A DNA stretch of 64,000 bases from positions 33,435 to 97,434 of the forward strand of contig NZ_JACBGH010000007.1 in NCBI RefSeq assembly GCF_013391695.1. Reading direction: 5' to 3'. A program made the position numbers and the translations under genes. This document shows, piece after piece, positions 45,203 to 55,321 of this stretch. Below the pieces are notes generated by a model. It searched no databases and was not told the DNA's origin. It saw only the letters and a list, made by a program, of their open reading frames with translations. Positions within the stretch are counted from its first letter, which is position 1. Each line of letters opens with the position of its first letter. The stretch comes from Thiomicrorhabdus cannonii. GTDB lineage: Bacteria > Pseudomonadota > Gammaproteobacteria > Thiomicrospirales > Thiomicrospiraceae.

Positions 45203-47662
45203 ATGAGCGAAACCACCCCGCATATCGACCTTGAACGCGCCCAGCTTGAACCCGCCGGCACGCCGCAGCCCGATTCCAAACCACCGAAGCCACCCAAGCA
45301 ACCTCAACATCGCAGATGGCAGCGCTGGATCTGGCTAAGCTCGTTTTTCAGCCTGATCGGCTTGGGGTTCACCGCCGTTTTGGTCTATGTGTTGACCGTC
45401 TACCCGACCCTGCCGGATGCCGCGACCCTTAAAGACGTGACCTATCATGTGCCGCTGCGCATCGTCACCGAAGACGGCAAACTCATCAGCGAAATCGGCA
45501 CCGAGAAACGCATTCCGCTGGACTACACCGAAATCCCGGAGCGCATGACGCAGGCGATCATCTCCTCCGAAGACGAGAGTTTCTTCGAGCACGGCGGCGT
45601 CGACTACAAAGGTCTGGCGCGTGCGGTGTTTGAACTGGTCACCACCGGCAGCAAGCAGTCCGGCGGTTCTACCATCACCATGCAGGTGGCGCGTAACTTC
45701 TTTTTGAGCAGCGAGAAGACCTACCTGCGCAAACTCAATGAGATCATCCTCTCCTACAAGATCGAAAACGAACTGAGCAAGCAGGAGATTCTGGCGCTCT
45801 ACCTCAATAAAATCTTCCTCGGCTACCGCTCTTACGGCGTCGCCGCCGCGGCACAGACTTACTACGGCAAACCCATCAGCGAACTGTCGCTGGACGAATA
45901 CGCCATGATTGCCGGCCTGCCCAAAGCGCCGTCGGCCTATAATCCGATCGCCAACGCCGCCCGCGCCAAACTGCGCCGCAACTATGTGTTGCGCCGCATG
46001 TTCGAACTGGGGTTCATCACCGAACAGGAGATGCGCGACGCGCAGGCGGTCGAGGTGCATGCCAAACTGGTCGGCGCCCGCATCGACATCGAAGCCGGTT
46101 ATGTCGCCGAAATGGCACGCGCCTTTGCGGTCGAGCGTTTCGGCGAGGACGCCCTTAAACAAGGGTTGACCATCGTCACCACAGTCAACAGCGAGCTGCA
46201 AAACCAGGCCAATCTGGCGGTGCGCGACGGCTTGCAGGAATATGAACGTCGCCACGGTTACCGCGGCCCGGTGGCCCACCTGTCGCCCACCGAAATGACC
46301 GATGAAGCCAGCGTTCTCAACACCTTGGAGAACACTCCCAAATTCGGCCATTTGAAAACCGGCGTGGTGACCCGTTTCAACCACACGGACACCGAAGTTT
46401 TGATGCTCGACGGCCAGACCGTGACCCTGCCGTTTGCCTCAATGGAGTGGGCGGAACCCTATCTCGACGTCAATAAGACCGGCGCCAAACCGAGCAAACC
46501 GCAGGACGTGCTCAAAGTCGGCGACATCATCTATCTGCAGTGGCTCAATAACAGCTGGCAGCTGGCGCAAGACCCTCTAACCGAGGCGGCGCTGATCTCC
46601 ATCAGCCCCAAAGACGGCAGTGTGCTGGCGCTGGTCGGCGGTTTCGATTTCTTCCGCAGCAAGTTCAACCGCGTCATTCAGGCCAAGCGTCAGCCGGGTT
46701 CCAACTTCAAGCCGTTCCTGTATGCCGCCGCACTGGATAAAGGATTGACTGCCGCCACCGTCATCAACGATGCGCCGGTGGTGTTCCACGACAACGCGCT
46801 GGAAGATGTCTGGCGTCCGGAAAACTACTCCGGCCGCTTCTACGGCCCGACCCGTCTGCGTCAGGCATTGGCCTATTCGCGTAACCTGGTTTCCATCCGC
46901 CTGCTGCAGGAAATCGGCATCAATTATGTGGTCGATTACGCACAACGCTTCGGCTTTGACCGCAGCGCCCTCAACGCCACCCGCAACCTGTCGCTGGCGC
47001 TGGGCAGCGTCCAACTGACGCCGTGGGAAGTGGTGCAGGGCTACGCCACCTTTGCCAATACCGGCTATAAAGTCGACCCCTATCTGATCAAGGAAGTGCG
47101 CGATTTCAACGGCGACGTCATCTATCAGGCCGAACCGAAAAAGGCCTGCGAGGCGCAGTGTCTGGAAGACGATCCGTTGAGCGCGCCGCGCGTCATCAGC
47201 CCGCAAACCGCTTATATCGCCACCTCGATGATGCAGGACGTCATTAAATACGGTTCCGGCAAGCGCGCCAACGAACTCAACCGCGACGACATCGCCGGTA
47301 AAACCGGGACCACCAACGACCAGAAAGACGCCTGGTTCTCCGGCTTCAACCCGGATGTGGTCACCACCGTCTGGGTTGGCTTCGATACCCCGTCAACCCT
47401 GGGACGCAGCGAAGTCGGCGGCCGCGCCGCCCTGCCGATCTGGATCGACTATATGCGCAGCGCTCTGGCGCCTTACCCGAATGCGCCGCTGGCACGTCCC
47501 GACGGTTTGGTGAACGTACCCATCAACCCGGAAACCGGCGAAGCGGTGCCGGCGGATACGCCCAACGCCTTCTTTGAGGTATTCAAAGCCGACAACGCCC
47601 CGCAGATTCCCGATGAGACGGAAACCAAAATCCACGAGATTACGCAGGAGCTGTTTCAATAG
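45203..47662 (+). CDS. mrcA: Penicillin-binding protein 1A
   Basis: Bifunctional peptidoglycan synthase, 819 aa. A Pro-rich cytoplasmic tail, one transmembrane helix (about 42-66), then glycosyltransferase 51 (SSEDESFFEHGGVDYKG, GGSTITMQVARNFFL, KIFLGYRSYGVAAAAQTYYGK). An OB-like linker follows and a transpeptidase domain with PGSNFKPF (Ser-x-x-Lys type), SRN and KTGTT. The long linker typical of PBP1A versus PBP1B is present. It is followed after 9 bp by a kinase-fold gene. Confidence 0.95.
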   Translation: MSETTPHIDLERAQLEPAGTPQPDSKPPKPPKQPQHRRWQRWIWLSSFFSLIGLGFTAVLVYVLTVYPTLPDAATLKDVTYHVPLRIVTEDGKLISEIGTEKRIPLDYTEIPERMTQAIISSEDESFFEHGGVDYKGLARAVFELVTTGSKQSGGSTITMQVARNFFLSSEKTYLRKLNEIILSYKIENELSKQEILALYLNKIFLGYRSYGVAAAAQTYYGKPISELSLDEYAMIAGLPKAPSAYNPIANAARAKLRRNYVLRRMFELGFITEQEMRDAQAVEVHAKLVGARIDIEAGYVAEMARAFAVERFGEDALKQGLTIVTTVNSELQNQANLAVRDGLQEYERRHGYRGPVAHLSPTEMTDEASVLNTLENTPKFGHLKTGVVTRFNHTDTEVLMLDGQTVTLPFASMEWAEPYLDVNKTGAKPSKPQDVLKVGDIIYLQWLNNSWQLAQDPLTEAALISISPKDGSVLALVGGFDFFRSKFNRVIQAKRQPGSNFKPFLYAAALDKGLTAATVINDAPVVFHDNALEDVWRPENYSGRFYGPTRLRQALAYSRNLVSIRLLQEIGINYVVDYAQRFGFDRSALNATRNLSLALGSVQLTPWEVVQGYATFANTGYKVDPYLIKEVRDFNGDVIYQAEPKKACEAQCLEDDPLSAPRVISPQTAYIATSMMQDVIKYGSGKRANELNRDDIAGKTGTTNDQKDAWFSGFNPDVVTTVWVGFDTPSTLGRSEVGGRAALPIWIDYMRSALAPYPNAPLARPDGLVNVPINPETGEAVPADTPNAFFEVFKADNAPQIPDETETKIHEITQELFQ

Positions 47663-47671
47663 GAGAAACAC

Positions 47672-48580
47672 ATGAACTGGCAGGACTTGGCAAAAACCAT
47701 CAATATCACGGCGGCGGACTCGCTCGGACGGGAGCTGCATATTGTTTCGGCCCATGCCGTCGCAGGAGGCGATATTCATGAAGCCTACCAGTTGCACTGT
47801 ACTGAAGGAAATTACTTCCTGAAGTTAAACCGCGCGGCAGCGCTGCCGCTGTTTGCCGCTGAAGCCCACAACCTGCAAGCCATTGCCGCGTCCAACAGCC
47901 TGCTCTGTCCCAAGCCTTACGGCTACGGCGAACATAATGGACAGGCCTGGTTGTTGATGGAGTTTCTGCCACTGACCTCGCACGGTGACGACTTTCAACG
48001 CGGCCGCGATCTGGCGCTGATGCATCACCAGATCAATCGCCATCAGCAGCAGACACAACCCTTCGGCTGGTTTGAGGACAACTATATCGGCCATACCTTG
48101 CAGAAAAACCGCTGGCACAGCGATTGGATCGGCTTCTATGGCGAAGAGCGCCTGCGCCCGCAACTGGAGCTGGCGCAATTGCGTGGCGCTCCACGGCCAC
48201 TATTCGATTTGGGACTGCGTCTGATTGAGACCCTGCCTTATTGGTTTCAAAACTACCGCCCCGAAGCCAGTCTGTTGCACGGCGACCTGTGGGGCGGCAA
48301 CAGCGCCTTCACCGCCGACGGCGACGCGGTGGTTTTCGACCCGGCCTGCTATTACGGCGACCGTGAAACCGACATCGCTATGACCGAACTGTTCGGCGGC
48401 TTCTCGCCTGATTTCTACGCTGGTTATAACGAAGTCTTTCCGCTGGATGACGGTTATGCGAGCCGCAAACCACTCTACAACCTTTACCATATTCTGAACC
48501 ATTTCAATCTGTTTGGCGGCCATTACGCCCAGCAGGCGGAACAGACCATGCAAAGCCTGCTAAGACAGGCAAACGCTTAA
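47672..48580 (+). CDS. Fructosamine-kinase family protein
   Basis: 302 aa with a protein-kinase-like fold of the FN3K/YniA family. Family marks are GGDIHEAYQL, YFLKLN (ATP lysine), LLMEFLPL, catalytic HGDLWGGN and metal-binding FDPACYYGDRETDIAM. In other organisms it repairs glycated protein amines by phosphorylation. Cotranscription with mrcA is likely from the 9-bp gap. Confidence 0.9.
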   Translation: MNWQDLAKTINITAADSLGRELHIVSAHAVAGGDIHEAYQLHCTEGNYFLKLNRAAALPLFAAEAHNLQAIAASNSLLCPKPYGYGEHNGQAWLLMEFLPLTSHGDDFQRGRDLALMHHQINRHQQQTQPFGWFEDNYIGHTLQKNRWHSDWIGFYGEERLRPQLELAQLRGAPRPLFDLGLRLIETLPYWFQNYRPEASLLHGDLWGGNSAFTADGDAVVFDPACYYGDRETDIAMTELFGGFSPDFYAGYNEVFPLDDGYASRKPLYNLYHILNHFNLFGGHYAQQAEQTMQSLLRQANA

Positions 48581-48606
48581 CCACAAAAAAACCGGCCAAA
48601 AAACTC

Positions 48607-48618
48607 AACAGGCCGGGT
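48607..48618 (+). repeat. Uptake-like motif, intergenic
   Basis: Full 12-mer with AAAAAACTC flank, 26 bp after the fructosamine-kinase stop, upstream of adk. Confidence 0.7.
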
Positions 48619-48725
48619 AGATGACGCCAACCGCGCTAAATACTACGCATTAGCACCAAGGCTTTTCCCGCCTGCTTAAAGGTCTTATAATAGGCGCCAA
48701 TTTCCGTTTTAAATTAATCTGTTAG

Positions 48726-49388
<663 letters not shown>

Positions 49389-49518
49389 TCGCCCCCCTCT
49401 CTTCGGTGTGGGCGTTCTGCCCACGCCGTATCCTACTTAAAATCCCTTATCCATGAGTGGCACGCCGCCGCAAAACGCGCTAAGATTCCACCCCCAACCA
49501 CTCTTTTTGTTCGCGTTT

Positions 49519-50376
49519 ATGACCAGATTTCTGATGCTCGCCCTGCTGGGCCTGACATTTACCCTTTCCGCTTCGGCCACCGAAAATACGGCAAAAAAAC
49601 CGCAGCAAACCCTGCCAAAATGGGAAATCGGCTTGGGTCCGGGTCTGATCGACTATCCCGATTACCCCGGTTCCAAAGAGCGCAACACCCTGCTGCTGCT
49701 GCCGTTTCCCTATATCACCTATCGCGGCGAACATTTCCAGATCGACCAGCGCGAAGTCAAAAAGCCGCTCTTCCATGTCGGCAGATGGGAACTGGATTTG
49801 AGTCTGGCCGGTTCGATCCCGGTTTCCAGCAAGGACAACCGCTTGAGAAACGGCATGGACGACCTGGATGCGGCGGTTGAACTGGGGCCGGTGGTGCGTT
49901 ATCCGCTGTGGCAAGACCGGCTCAACACCCTGCAGTTCGAACTGCCGATTCGCGCCGTCATCGCCTCCGACTTCCGCTCCATCCATCAGGAAGGCTGGAT
50001 CAGCGCACCGGGACTGCACTACGCCTACCGCCGTCAGTTCAACCAGTCGCAGCGTGTGAAATTCAGCGCCGGCATCAGCGCCAACTTCGCCACCGACACC
50101 TACCACCACTATGTTTACGGCGTGGATGCGGCAGACGCCACCGCTTCGCGTCCGGCGTACGAGGGCAAAAGCGGTTTTTCCGGTCTGACCTATCTGCTGG
50201 GCCTGAATTGGCACTTGGGCGATTATTGGCTCGGCGCTTTCTATAAGCTCAACGACCTCAACGGCAGCGTTTATGAAGACAGCCCGCTGCTGGAAACCAC
50301 CCGCTCCGAAACCTTTGGCCTGGCGTTGACCTGGAACTTCTACGTGTCAAAAGAAACCGTCAAAGGTTTGGATTAA
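49519..50376 (+). CDS. MipA/OmpV-family outer-membrane protein
   Basis: 285 aa. Signal peptide (MTRFLMLALLGLTFTLSASA) then a beta-barrel with the MipA/OmpV start WEIGLGPGLIDYPDYPGSKERN and LLPFPYITYRGEHF, closing ALTWNFYV. Members act as scaffolds for murein synthesis or as porin-like proteins. The frame is open from 49453 but the Met at 49519 gives a proper signal peptide. Confidence 0.85.
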   Translation: MTRFLMLALLGLTFTLSASATENTAKKPQQTLPKWEIGLGPGLIDYPDYPGSKERNTLLLLPFPYITYRGEHFQIDQREVKKPLFHVGRWELDLSLAGSIPVSSKDNRLRNGMDDLDAAVELGPVVRYPLWQDRLNTLQFELPIRAVIASDFRSIHQEGWISAPGLHYAYRRQFNQSQRVKFSAGISANFATDTYHHYVYGVDAADATASRPAYEGKSGFSGLTYLLGLNWHLGDYWLGAFYKLNDLNGSVYEDSPLLETTRSETFGLALTWNFYVSKETVKGLD

Positions 50377-50380
50377 GGCG

Positions 50381-50938
50381 ATGCTTAAGAACCTGTTCAG
50401 ACCCGGCCTGTTGAGTTTTTTCGGCCTGATTCTGGCGCTGTTGATCTGCCTGTGGCTCTTCCCGCAAAGCCAGGCGCTGCTGTTGGCAATCTGGCAAGGT
50501 TTGATGCTGTTGGGGTTGAGTTTTGTCTGGCTGTTGTTTGCCGCCAGTCTGCTGCCGCAGCAGATCCCGCTGATTACCCGGTACGCCTGGCTGATTGACG
50601 GCAGCATGGACGCACGCAAACGCCGCTATACCCGCCGCGTGACCTGGGCGTGGACGCTTCTGCTCGGCTGGCTTTGGCTCAATAAACTGCAAATCATCCT
50701 GCCCGACCCGGCCTGTTCAGTTTGTTTGCCGCTTTCAATCTGGAGCGATCTGCTGGGCCTGCTGCTCATGCTCAGCCTGCTGGGCGGCGAGTTTCTGATC
50801 CGCAAGCGCCTGTTTGCCGATCAGGCGCAGGCCCGTTTGGGAACATTTGTGCTGCAACTGCTGCAGACGCCATTCAGCGCCGTCTGGCGATTCCAACCGC
50901 CTGAGCGCACCCAGCAAGCAAAACGCCAAACCAGCTGA
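50381..50938 (+). CDS. Membrane protein of unknown function
   Basis: 185 aa, with four or five hydrophobic segments (about 12-30, 33-58, 88-105, 118-140). Two uptake-like motifs lie in frame: 50401-50412 (RPGLLSFF) and 50706-50717 (DPACSVC). It starts 4 bp after the mipA-like stop. It might correspond to the small membrane protein of aryl-polyene clusters, but I could not recognise the family. Confidence 0.65.
   Translation: MLKNLFRPGLLSFFGLILALLICLWLFPQSQALLLAIWQGLMLLGLSFVWLLFAASLLPQQIPLITRYAWLIDGSMDARKRRYTRRVTWAWTLLLGWLWLNKLQIILPDPACSVCLPLSIWSDLLGLLLMLSLLGGEFLIRKRLFADQAQARLGTFVLQLLQTPFSAVWRFQPPERTQQAKRQTS
50401..50412 (-). repeat. Uptake-like motif inside a gene start
   Basis: Full 12-mer with GAGTTTTTTCGG tail, eight codons into the membrane-protein gene. 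Confidence 0.65.
50706..50717 (-). repeat. Uptake-like motif inside a gene
   Basis: Full 12-mer with CAGTTTG tail in the second half of the same membrane-protein gene; two copies within 306 bp. Confidence 0.65.
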
Positions 50939-51002
50939 CAAGGTTAAGGTTTTTCCCTTATACTTTGCGCATTCAAACAAGTATTCGCAAACACGCTCAA
51001 CG

Positions 51003-52205
51003 ATGACTCTTGCACTGCCTATCACCGCTTCCACGCTCGTCAGCCCTTTGGGCCGAGGCCTGCAAGCGCACGCCGCGGCCTTGCAAACCCAGCAGGCCGG
51101 CTTGCGCCCGCATTTGCAGGCGTTTGCCCCCAAACTCAACTCGTTTTTTGGCGAGGTTGACGCCCTGGCCGACGTGCAGCTGCCGCCGGCGCTGCAAAGC
51201 TATCACTGCCGCAACCATCAACTCGCCTGGCTGGCACTGCAAACCGACGGTTTTGCCGAAGCGGTGGCGCAGGCCGTTGCCCGCTATGGCGCGCATCGCG
51301 TCGGTATCGCCGTGGGCACCAGCACCTCCGGCATTCTGGAAACCGAACTGGCGCTGATGCATAACGCACAACACGGCTGCTTTCCGCCCGATTACCGCTA
51401 TGAACACACCCACCGTATGAATGCCCTGGCCGATTTCTGTGCCGCCGCTTTGGGGGCTGCCGGCCCGCGCCTGGTCATTTCCACCGCCTGCTCCTCCAGC
51501 GCCAAAGTGTTTGCCACCGCCGCGCGCTGGATGGCGCATGATCTGGTCGATGCGGTGGTCGTCGGCGGGGTCGACAGCCTCTGCCTGACCACGCTGCACG
51601 GCTTCAACGCACTGGGATTGGTCAGCGAAACCCCGGTGCGCCCGCTGGATGCCAAGCGCAACGGCATCAATATCGGTGAAGCCGGCGGATTTATGCTGCT
51701 GGAAAAACAGCCGCCGCATGCGCCGCAAATCGTTTTGAGCGGTTACGGCGAAAGCAGCGACGCCTACCATATTTCCACCCCGCATCCAGAGGGCGAAGGC
51801 GCGCGCCAGGCGATGCAGCAAGCGCTGGACAGGGCCAAATTGGCGCCATCCCAAATCGACTACCTGAACCTGCACGGTACCGGCACCCCCAGCAACGACC
51901 TGTCGGAATCCAAGGCGGTGCACCGCGTATTCGGCGAAAATTTGCCGCCACTCAGCTCCACCAAAGGATTTACCGGCCATACCCTCGGCGCGGCGGGCAT
52001 TACCGAAGCGGTGTTTTGCCAGATCGCCCTGCAAAACCAACTGGTACCGGCCAATCTCAATCTACAGCAGGTGGATGCCGAACTGGATTTGCAGCCCGTC
52101 ACCCAAACCCAAGCGGCCAAGGTGCAACACGCCATGAGCAACTCGTTCGGTTTTGGCGGCAATAATGCCACCCTGATTTTCAGTCTGACGGAGGCCGCCC
52201 GATGA
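51003..52205 (+). CDS. Beta-ketoacyl-ACP synthase of an aryl-polyene-like cluster
   Basis: Condensing enzyme, 400 aa, FabF-like. The catalytic triad is intact: Cys in TACSSS (about 162), His in HGTGT (about 291), His in GHTLGAAG (about 326), plus the terminal NSFGFGGNNATLIF. It overlaps the next gene, a chain-length-factor-like protein, by 4 bp, which suggests a KS-CLF heterodimer as in aryl polyene synthesis. The frame continues upstream into the previous gene, but 51003 is where homology starts. Confidence 0.9.
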   Translation: MTLALPITASTLVSPLGRGLQAHAAALQTQQAGLRPHLQAFAPKLNSFFGEVDALADVQLPPALQSYHCRNHQLAWLALQTDGFAEAVAQAVARYGAHRVGIAVGTSTSGILETELALMHNAQHGCFPPDYRYEHTHRMNALADFCAAALGAAGPRLVISTACSSSAKVFATAARWMAHDLVDAVVVGGVDSLCLTTLHGFNALGLVSETPVRPLDAKRNGINIGEAGGFMLLEKQPPHAPQIVLSGYGESSDAYHISTPHPEGEGARQAMQQALDRAKLAPSQIDYLNLHGTGTPSNDLSESKAVHRVFGENLPPLSSTKGFTGHTLGAAGITEAVFCQIALQNQLVPANLNLQQVDAELDLQPVTQTQAAKVQHAMSNSFGFGGNNATLIFSLTEAAR

Positions 52206-52981
52206 TCGCCTATATCGACAGCGTCAGCGTGCAGGCCCCCGGCATGGAAGGCTGGGAGCCGGCCTGTGCAGTTTTGCGCGGCGAACAACCATACGAATTC
52301 GCCCCCTTGAGCAAATACGCCCCGGCCTTTTTGCCGGCCAACGAACGCCGCCGCACCACCGACACCATCAAACTGGCGTTGCGCACCGCCGAAGCCTGCA
52401 CGGCTGACTATGCGGATGACGCGATTGCCGCCATGCTGACACTGTTTGCCAGCGTGGACGGCGACACCGCGATTTCGGCGCAGATGACCACCGCGATTCT
52501 GGAAGACGAGCCGATGATTTCGCCGATCCAGTTCCACAACTCCGTGCATAATGCGCCGGCCGGTTACTGGATGATCGGCAAAGGCAATCGGCAGGCCGCC
52601 TCGGCGATTTCCGCCGGCGACTATCAGCTTGCCAACAGTCTGCTTGAGGGGCTGAGCCAGCTGGACGCAAACCACCCCCAACTGCTGCTGGTGGCATACG
52701 ACCTGCCGATCGACCCGGTGATTGAAACCTTTCAGCCCAAGATTGAGCCCTTTGCCTTTGGCATGGTTTTAAGCGCACAGCCCTCGCCCCGCTGTCTCGC
52801 CAAAATACAGCTGTCGCTCGTGCAGCAACCTAGCGAGGTGACATCGCACCCGCTGTTTGGCGACAACCGTGCGGCGCAAATCTGGCCGCTGCTGGCGTCT
52901 TTGGCAAGACATCAGAACGGCTTGCACCTGTTGCCGCTGTCAAATAGCCAATCACTGCAAATCACGCTGGAAAAGCGGTGA
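52202..52981 (+). CDS. Ketosynthase-like chain length factor
   Basis: 259 aa, much shorter than a ketosynthase. It resembles the beta-ketoacyl synthase N-terminal-like family (ApeC type): YIDSVSVQAPGM, RRTTDTIKLALRTAEAC, LFASVDGD, and SPIQFHNSVHNAPAGYWMIGKGNRQAASAISAGDYQLANSLLE. It lacks the catalytic Cys-His-His set, as a chain length factor should. ATGA overlap with the KS gene and GTGA overlap with the dehydratase gene indicate coupled translation. Confidence 0.85.
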   Translation: MIAYIDSVSVQAPGMEGWEPACAVLRGEQPYEFAPLSKYAPAFLPANERRRTTDTIKLALRTAEACTADYADDAIAAMLTLFASVDGDTAISAQMTTAILEDEPMISPIQFHNSVHNAPAGYWMIGKGNRQAASAISAGDYQLANSLLEGLSQLDANHPQLLLVAYDLPIDPVIETFQPKIEPFAFGMVLSAQPSPRCLAKIQLSLVQQPSEVTSHPLFGDNRAAQIWPLLASLARHQNGLHLLPLSNSQSLQITLEKR

Positions 52982-53454
52982 GCGCACTGTACGACTTTGC
53001 ACAGATTGAGGCAATGATCCCGCATAAAGGCGGCATGTGCCTGTGGGACAGCGTGCTGGCGTTTGATGAGGAACGGATTGACTGCCGCACGGCCCGGCAT
53101 CTGATGCCCGATCACCCGTTGAAAGAGCAGGGCCAACTGTCGCGCCTGCACCTGATTGAATTCGGCGCGCAACTCGTCGCGGTACATGGCGGCCTGTTGA
53201 GTTTGCAAAACGCATCGGCAACCGGCCCGCAAATCGGCTATCTGGCCAGCGTGCGTCAGGTGCAGTTCGGTGAGTTTGCGCCTGACGCTTTGCAAACCCC
53301 GCATCTTTTCGGCCAGGCCGAACAGCTGTTTGCCGACGAAAGCGGCAAGCTCTATCAATTTTGCATTGCAGACGCGCAACACCAGCGGCTCTGTCACGGC
53401 AGAGTGATGATTGCCCACCCGCCAAGCGCCCCAACCGGAGAAACGCATGCCTGA
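52978..53454 (+). CDS. ApeP-like hotdog dehydratase
   Basis: 158 aa. IPHKGGMCLWDSV at the N-terminus and HLIEFGAQLVAVHGGLL are marks of the ApeP family of 3-hydroxyacyl-ACP dehydratases in aryl polyene clusters. GTG start overlaps the previous stop (GTGA). It overlaps the ketoreductase gene by 8 bp. Confidence 0.82.
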   Translation: MSALYDFAQIEAMIPHKGGMCLWDSVLAFDEERIDCRTARHLMPDHPLKEQGQLSRLHLIEFGAQLVAVHGGLLSLQNASATGPQIGYLASVRQVQFGEFAPDALQTPHLFGQAEQLFADESGKLYQFCIADAQHQRLCHGRVMIAHPPSAPTGETHA

Positions 53455-54181
53455 AAACACCCCTAAACGCGCTCTGATTACCGGCGGCAGCGGCGACATC
53501 GGCGCGGCGATCGCCTCACAACTGGCGGCCGACGGCTACGAAGTGATTGTCCACGCCAACCGCCAACTGGCCAAAGCCCAAGGGGTCGTGGATGGACTGT
53601 TGACACAAGGCTATGCAGCGCAGGCGGTGCAGTTTGATGTGACACACCCCCAGGAAACCCAAGCCGCGCTGGAAGCCTTGCTGCAAGACGGAGCGATCCA
53701 GGTCATCGTCAATAATGCCGGCATTCACGACGACGCGGTCATGGCGGGCATGAGCCACGAACAGTGGCAGAACGTCATCGATGTCTCGCTGAACGGCTTT
53801 TTCAATGTCACCCAACCGCTGTTGCTGCCGATGATCCGCACGCGCTGGGGCCGCATTATCAATATCGCCTCCATCGCCGGCGTCATGGGCAACCGCGGCC
53901 AGACCAACTACGCCGCCGCCAAAGCAGGGCTGATCGGCGCCAGCAAGTCGCTGGCGCTGGAACTCGCCTCGCGCAAAATCACCGTGAATGTGGTCGCCCC
54001 CGGCATTATCGCCGGCAGCATGACCGAGGACGTATTCAGCCCCGACACCATCAAGCAGATGGTGCCCGCCCAACGCGCCGGCACGCCGCAAGAAGTCGCT
54101 CATGCCGTGAGTTTTTTGGCCTCGGAACAAGCCGCCTATATCACCAGCCAGGTGATTCAGGTGAATGGTGGTATGGCCTAG
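53447..54181 (+). CDS. 3-ketoacyl-ACP reductase (ApeQ/FabG-like SDR)
   Basis: 244 aa short-chain dehydrogenase. NAD(P) loop TGGSGDIG, NNAG, Ser in NIASIAGVMGN, YAAAK catalytic Tyr-Lys, and the FabG-like C-terminus SFLASEQAAYITSQVIQVNGGMA. Fourth gene of an overlapping KS-CLF-DH-KR set. Confidence 0.92.
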   Translation: MPENTPKRALITGGSGDIGAAIASQLAADGYEVIVHANRQLAKAQGVVDGLLTQGYAAQAVQFDVTHPQETQAALEALLQDGAIQVIVNNAGIHDDAVMAGMSHEQWQNVIDVSLNGFFNVTQPLLLPMIRTRWGRIINIASIAGVMGNRGQTNYAAAKAGLIGASKSLALELASRKITVNVVAPGIIAGSMTEDVFSPDTIKQMVPAQRAGTPQEVAHAVSFLASEQAAYITSQVIQVNGGMA

Positions 54182-54295
54182 AGCTTTGACTGAACCGTTA
54201 AAATGCGTACCCGCTCTTTTCAAGACCCGATTTTTAGTGTAACTTATGCGCAAAAACTACGTTTATCCATCCATTAAATCGACGCTTGAGGCTTT

Positions 54296-54877
54296 ATGAA
54301 AATACGTTATTTGGCGGTTCTGGCTCTTTCCACTTCAACTCTGGTCGGCTGTGGCGGCAACGCCACCACACAACCTGCCACCGATAGCGCTACGGTCGCG
54401 GCACCACAGGCGCAGCAGAGCGATAAAATCACGCTGGTCAGCGTACCTCAGATTATCGCCATCAGTGACAACCGCGGCCAAATCAGCCAGGCGGCTCTGA
54501 ATGAATGCACCCTGACCACCCAGTACACGCAGTTGCTGCAAGAACAAGCGCAGGACGACGGCATTCAGGTCAATGTGGTCAACTCGCAGGAGCCAACCGC
54601 AAACGGCTACTTCCTGAAACCGACTTTCACGCAGATTCACAGCGGCGGCAACGCCTTTATCGGCCATCGCAAATACACGCAAATGCACATGGTGCTTTAC
54701 AAGGACGGCCAAAAAATGGCTGAAGCGGACTTTGGCCGCGTTTCCGGCGGCGGCTTCTTCGGCGGCTACAAAGGCTCTTGTTCGGTACTGGGCCGCACGG
54801 TCGAAGCCAACGCCAAAGACACTGTCATGTGGCTGAATTCACCGGTTGACGGCGCGCGTTTCGGCGACCTGAACTGA
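54296..54877 (+). CDS. Lipoprotein of unknown family
   Basis: 193 aa. Lipoprotein signal with lipobox LVGC (Cys19). Mature part has two further cysteines (NECTL, GSCSV) and a glycine-rich stretch VSGGGFFGGYKGSC. Gap of 114 bp from the ketoreductase gene and a GAGG site suggest a separate promoter. No aryl-polyene role is known for such a protein. Confidence 0.7.
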   Translation: MKIRYLAVLALSTSTLVGCGGNATTQPATDSATVAAPQAQQSDKITLVSVPQIIAISDNRGQISQAALNECTLTTQYTQLLQEQAQDDGIQVNVVNSQEPTANGYFLKPTFTQIHSGGNAFIGHRKYTQMHMVLYKDGQKMAEADFGRVSGGGFFGGYKGSCSVLGRTVEANAKDTVMWLNSPVDGARFGDLN

Positions 54878-54918
54878 TTTAAACCATCACTTTTTCACAC
54901 AACCAAAGGAAAATCACA

Positions 54919-55317
54919 ATGAGAGCAGCAGTTCTAAAAAGCACTTTCATGGCGGCACTGGTCGCATTCACATTGACCTTGGCGGGCTGCGGCGCCACGC
55001 CGGTGCAAAACTATGAAGCGCAACCGGTTCCAACCAATATCAAGTCGACCGAACAGGTAAAACAAGCGATCCGTCAGGCTGGCGTGAGCTTGGGTTGGAT
55101 TATCAGCGAAGACGGTGACAAACTGAAAGGTACCTTGAACCTACGCAGCCACCAGGCGGTTATTTCCATCCCTTACTCCACCACCTCTTACAGCCTGATC
55201 TACAAGAACAGCGTCAACCTGGATTACGATGCCGAAAAAGGCACCATCCACAAAAACTACAACGGCTGGATGCAGAACCTCAACAACCGCATTCAAGTTC
55301 AACTAAGCGGCATGTAA
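54919..55317 (+). CDS. Conserved small lipoprotein
   Basis: 132 aa. Lipobox LAGC (Cys24) and a domain ending TIHKNYNGWMQNLNNRIQVQL. I recall this as a widespread uncharacterised gammaproteobacterial lipoprotein family (VxxAIxxAGxSLGW...GTLxLRSHxAVxxIPYS). AGGA before the start. Adjacent to another lipoprotein gene, 41 bp apart. Confidence 0.75.
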   Translation: MRAAVLKSTFMAALVAFTLTLAGCGATPVQNYEAQPVPTNIKSTEQVKQAIRQAGVSLGWIISEDGDKLKGTLNLRSHQAVISIPYSTTSYSLIYKNSVNLDYDAEKGTIHKNYNGWMQNLNNRIQVQLSGM

Positions 55318-55321
55318 GCGG

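Noticed and set aside
52259..52270. CCGGCCTGTGCAG as a further uptake motif
   Set aside because: Core mismatch and no flank match; compatible with chance.
53187..53205. GCGGCCTGTTGAGTTT in the ApeP-like gene as a further uptake motif
   Set aside because: One mismatch in the 10-bp core; flank matches, so it may be a decayed copy, but it was left out of the exact count.
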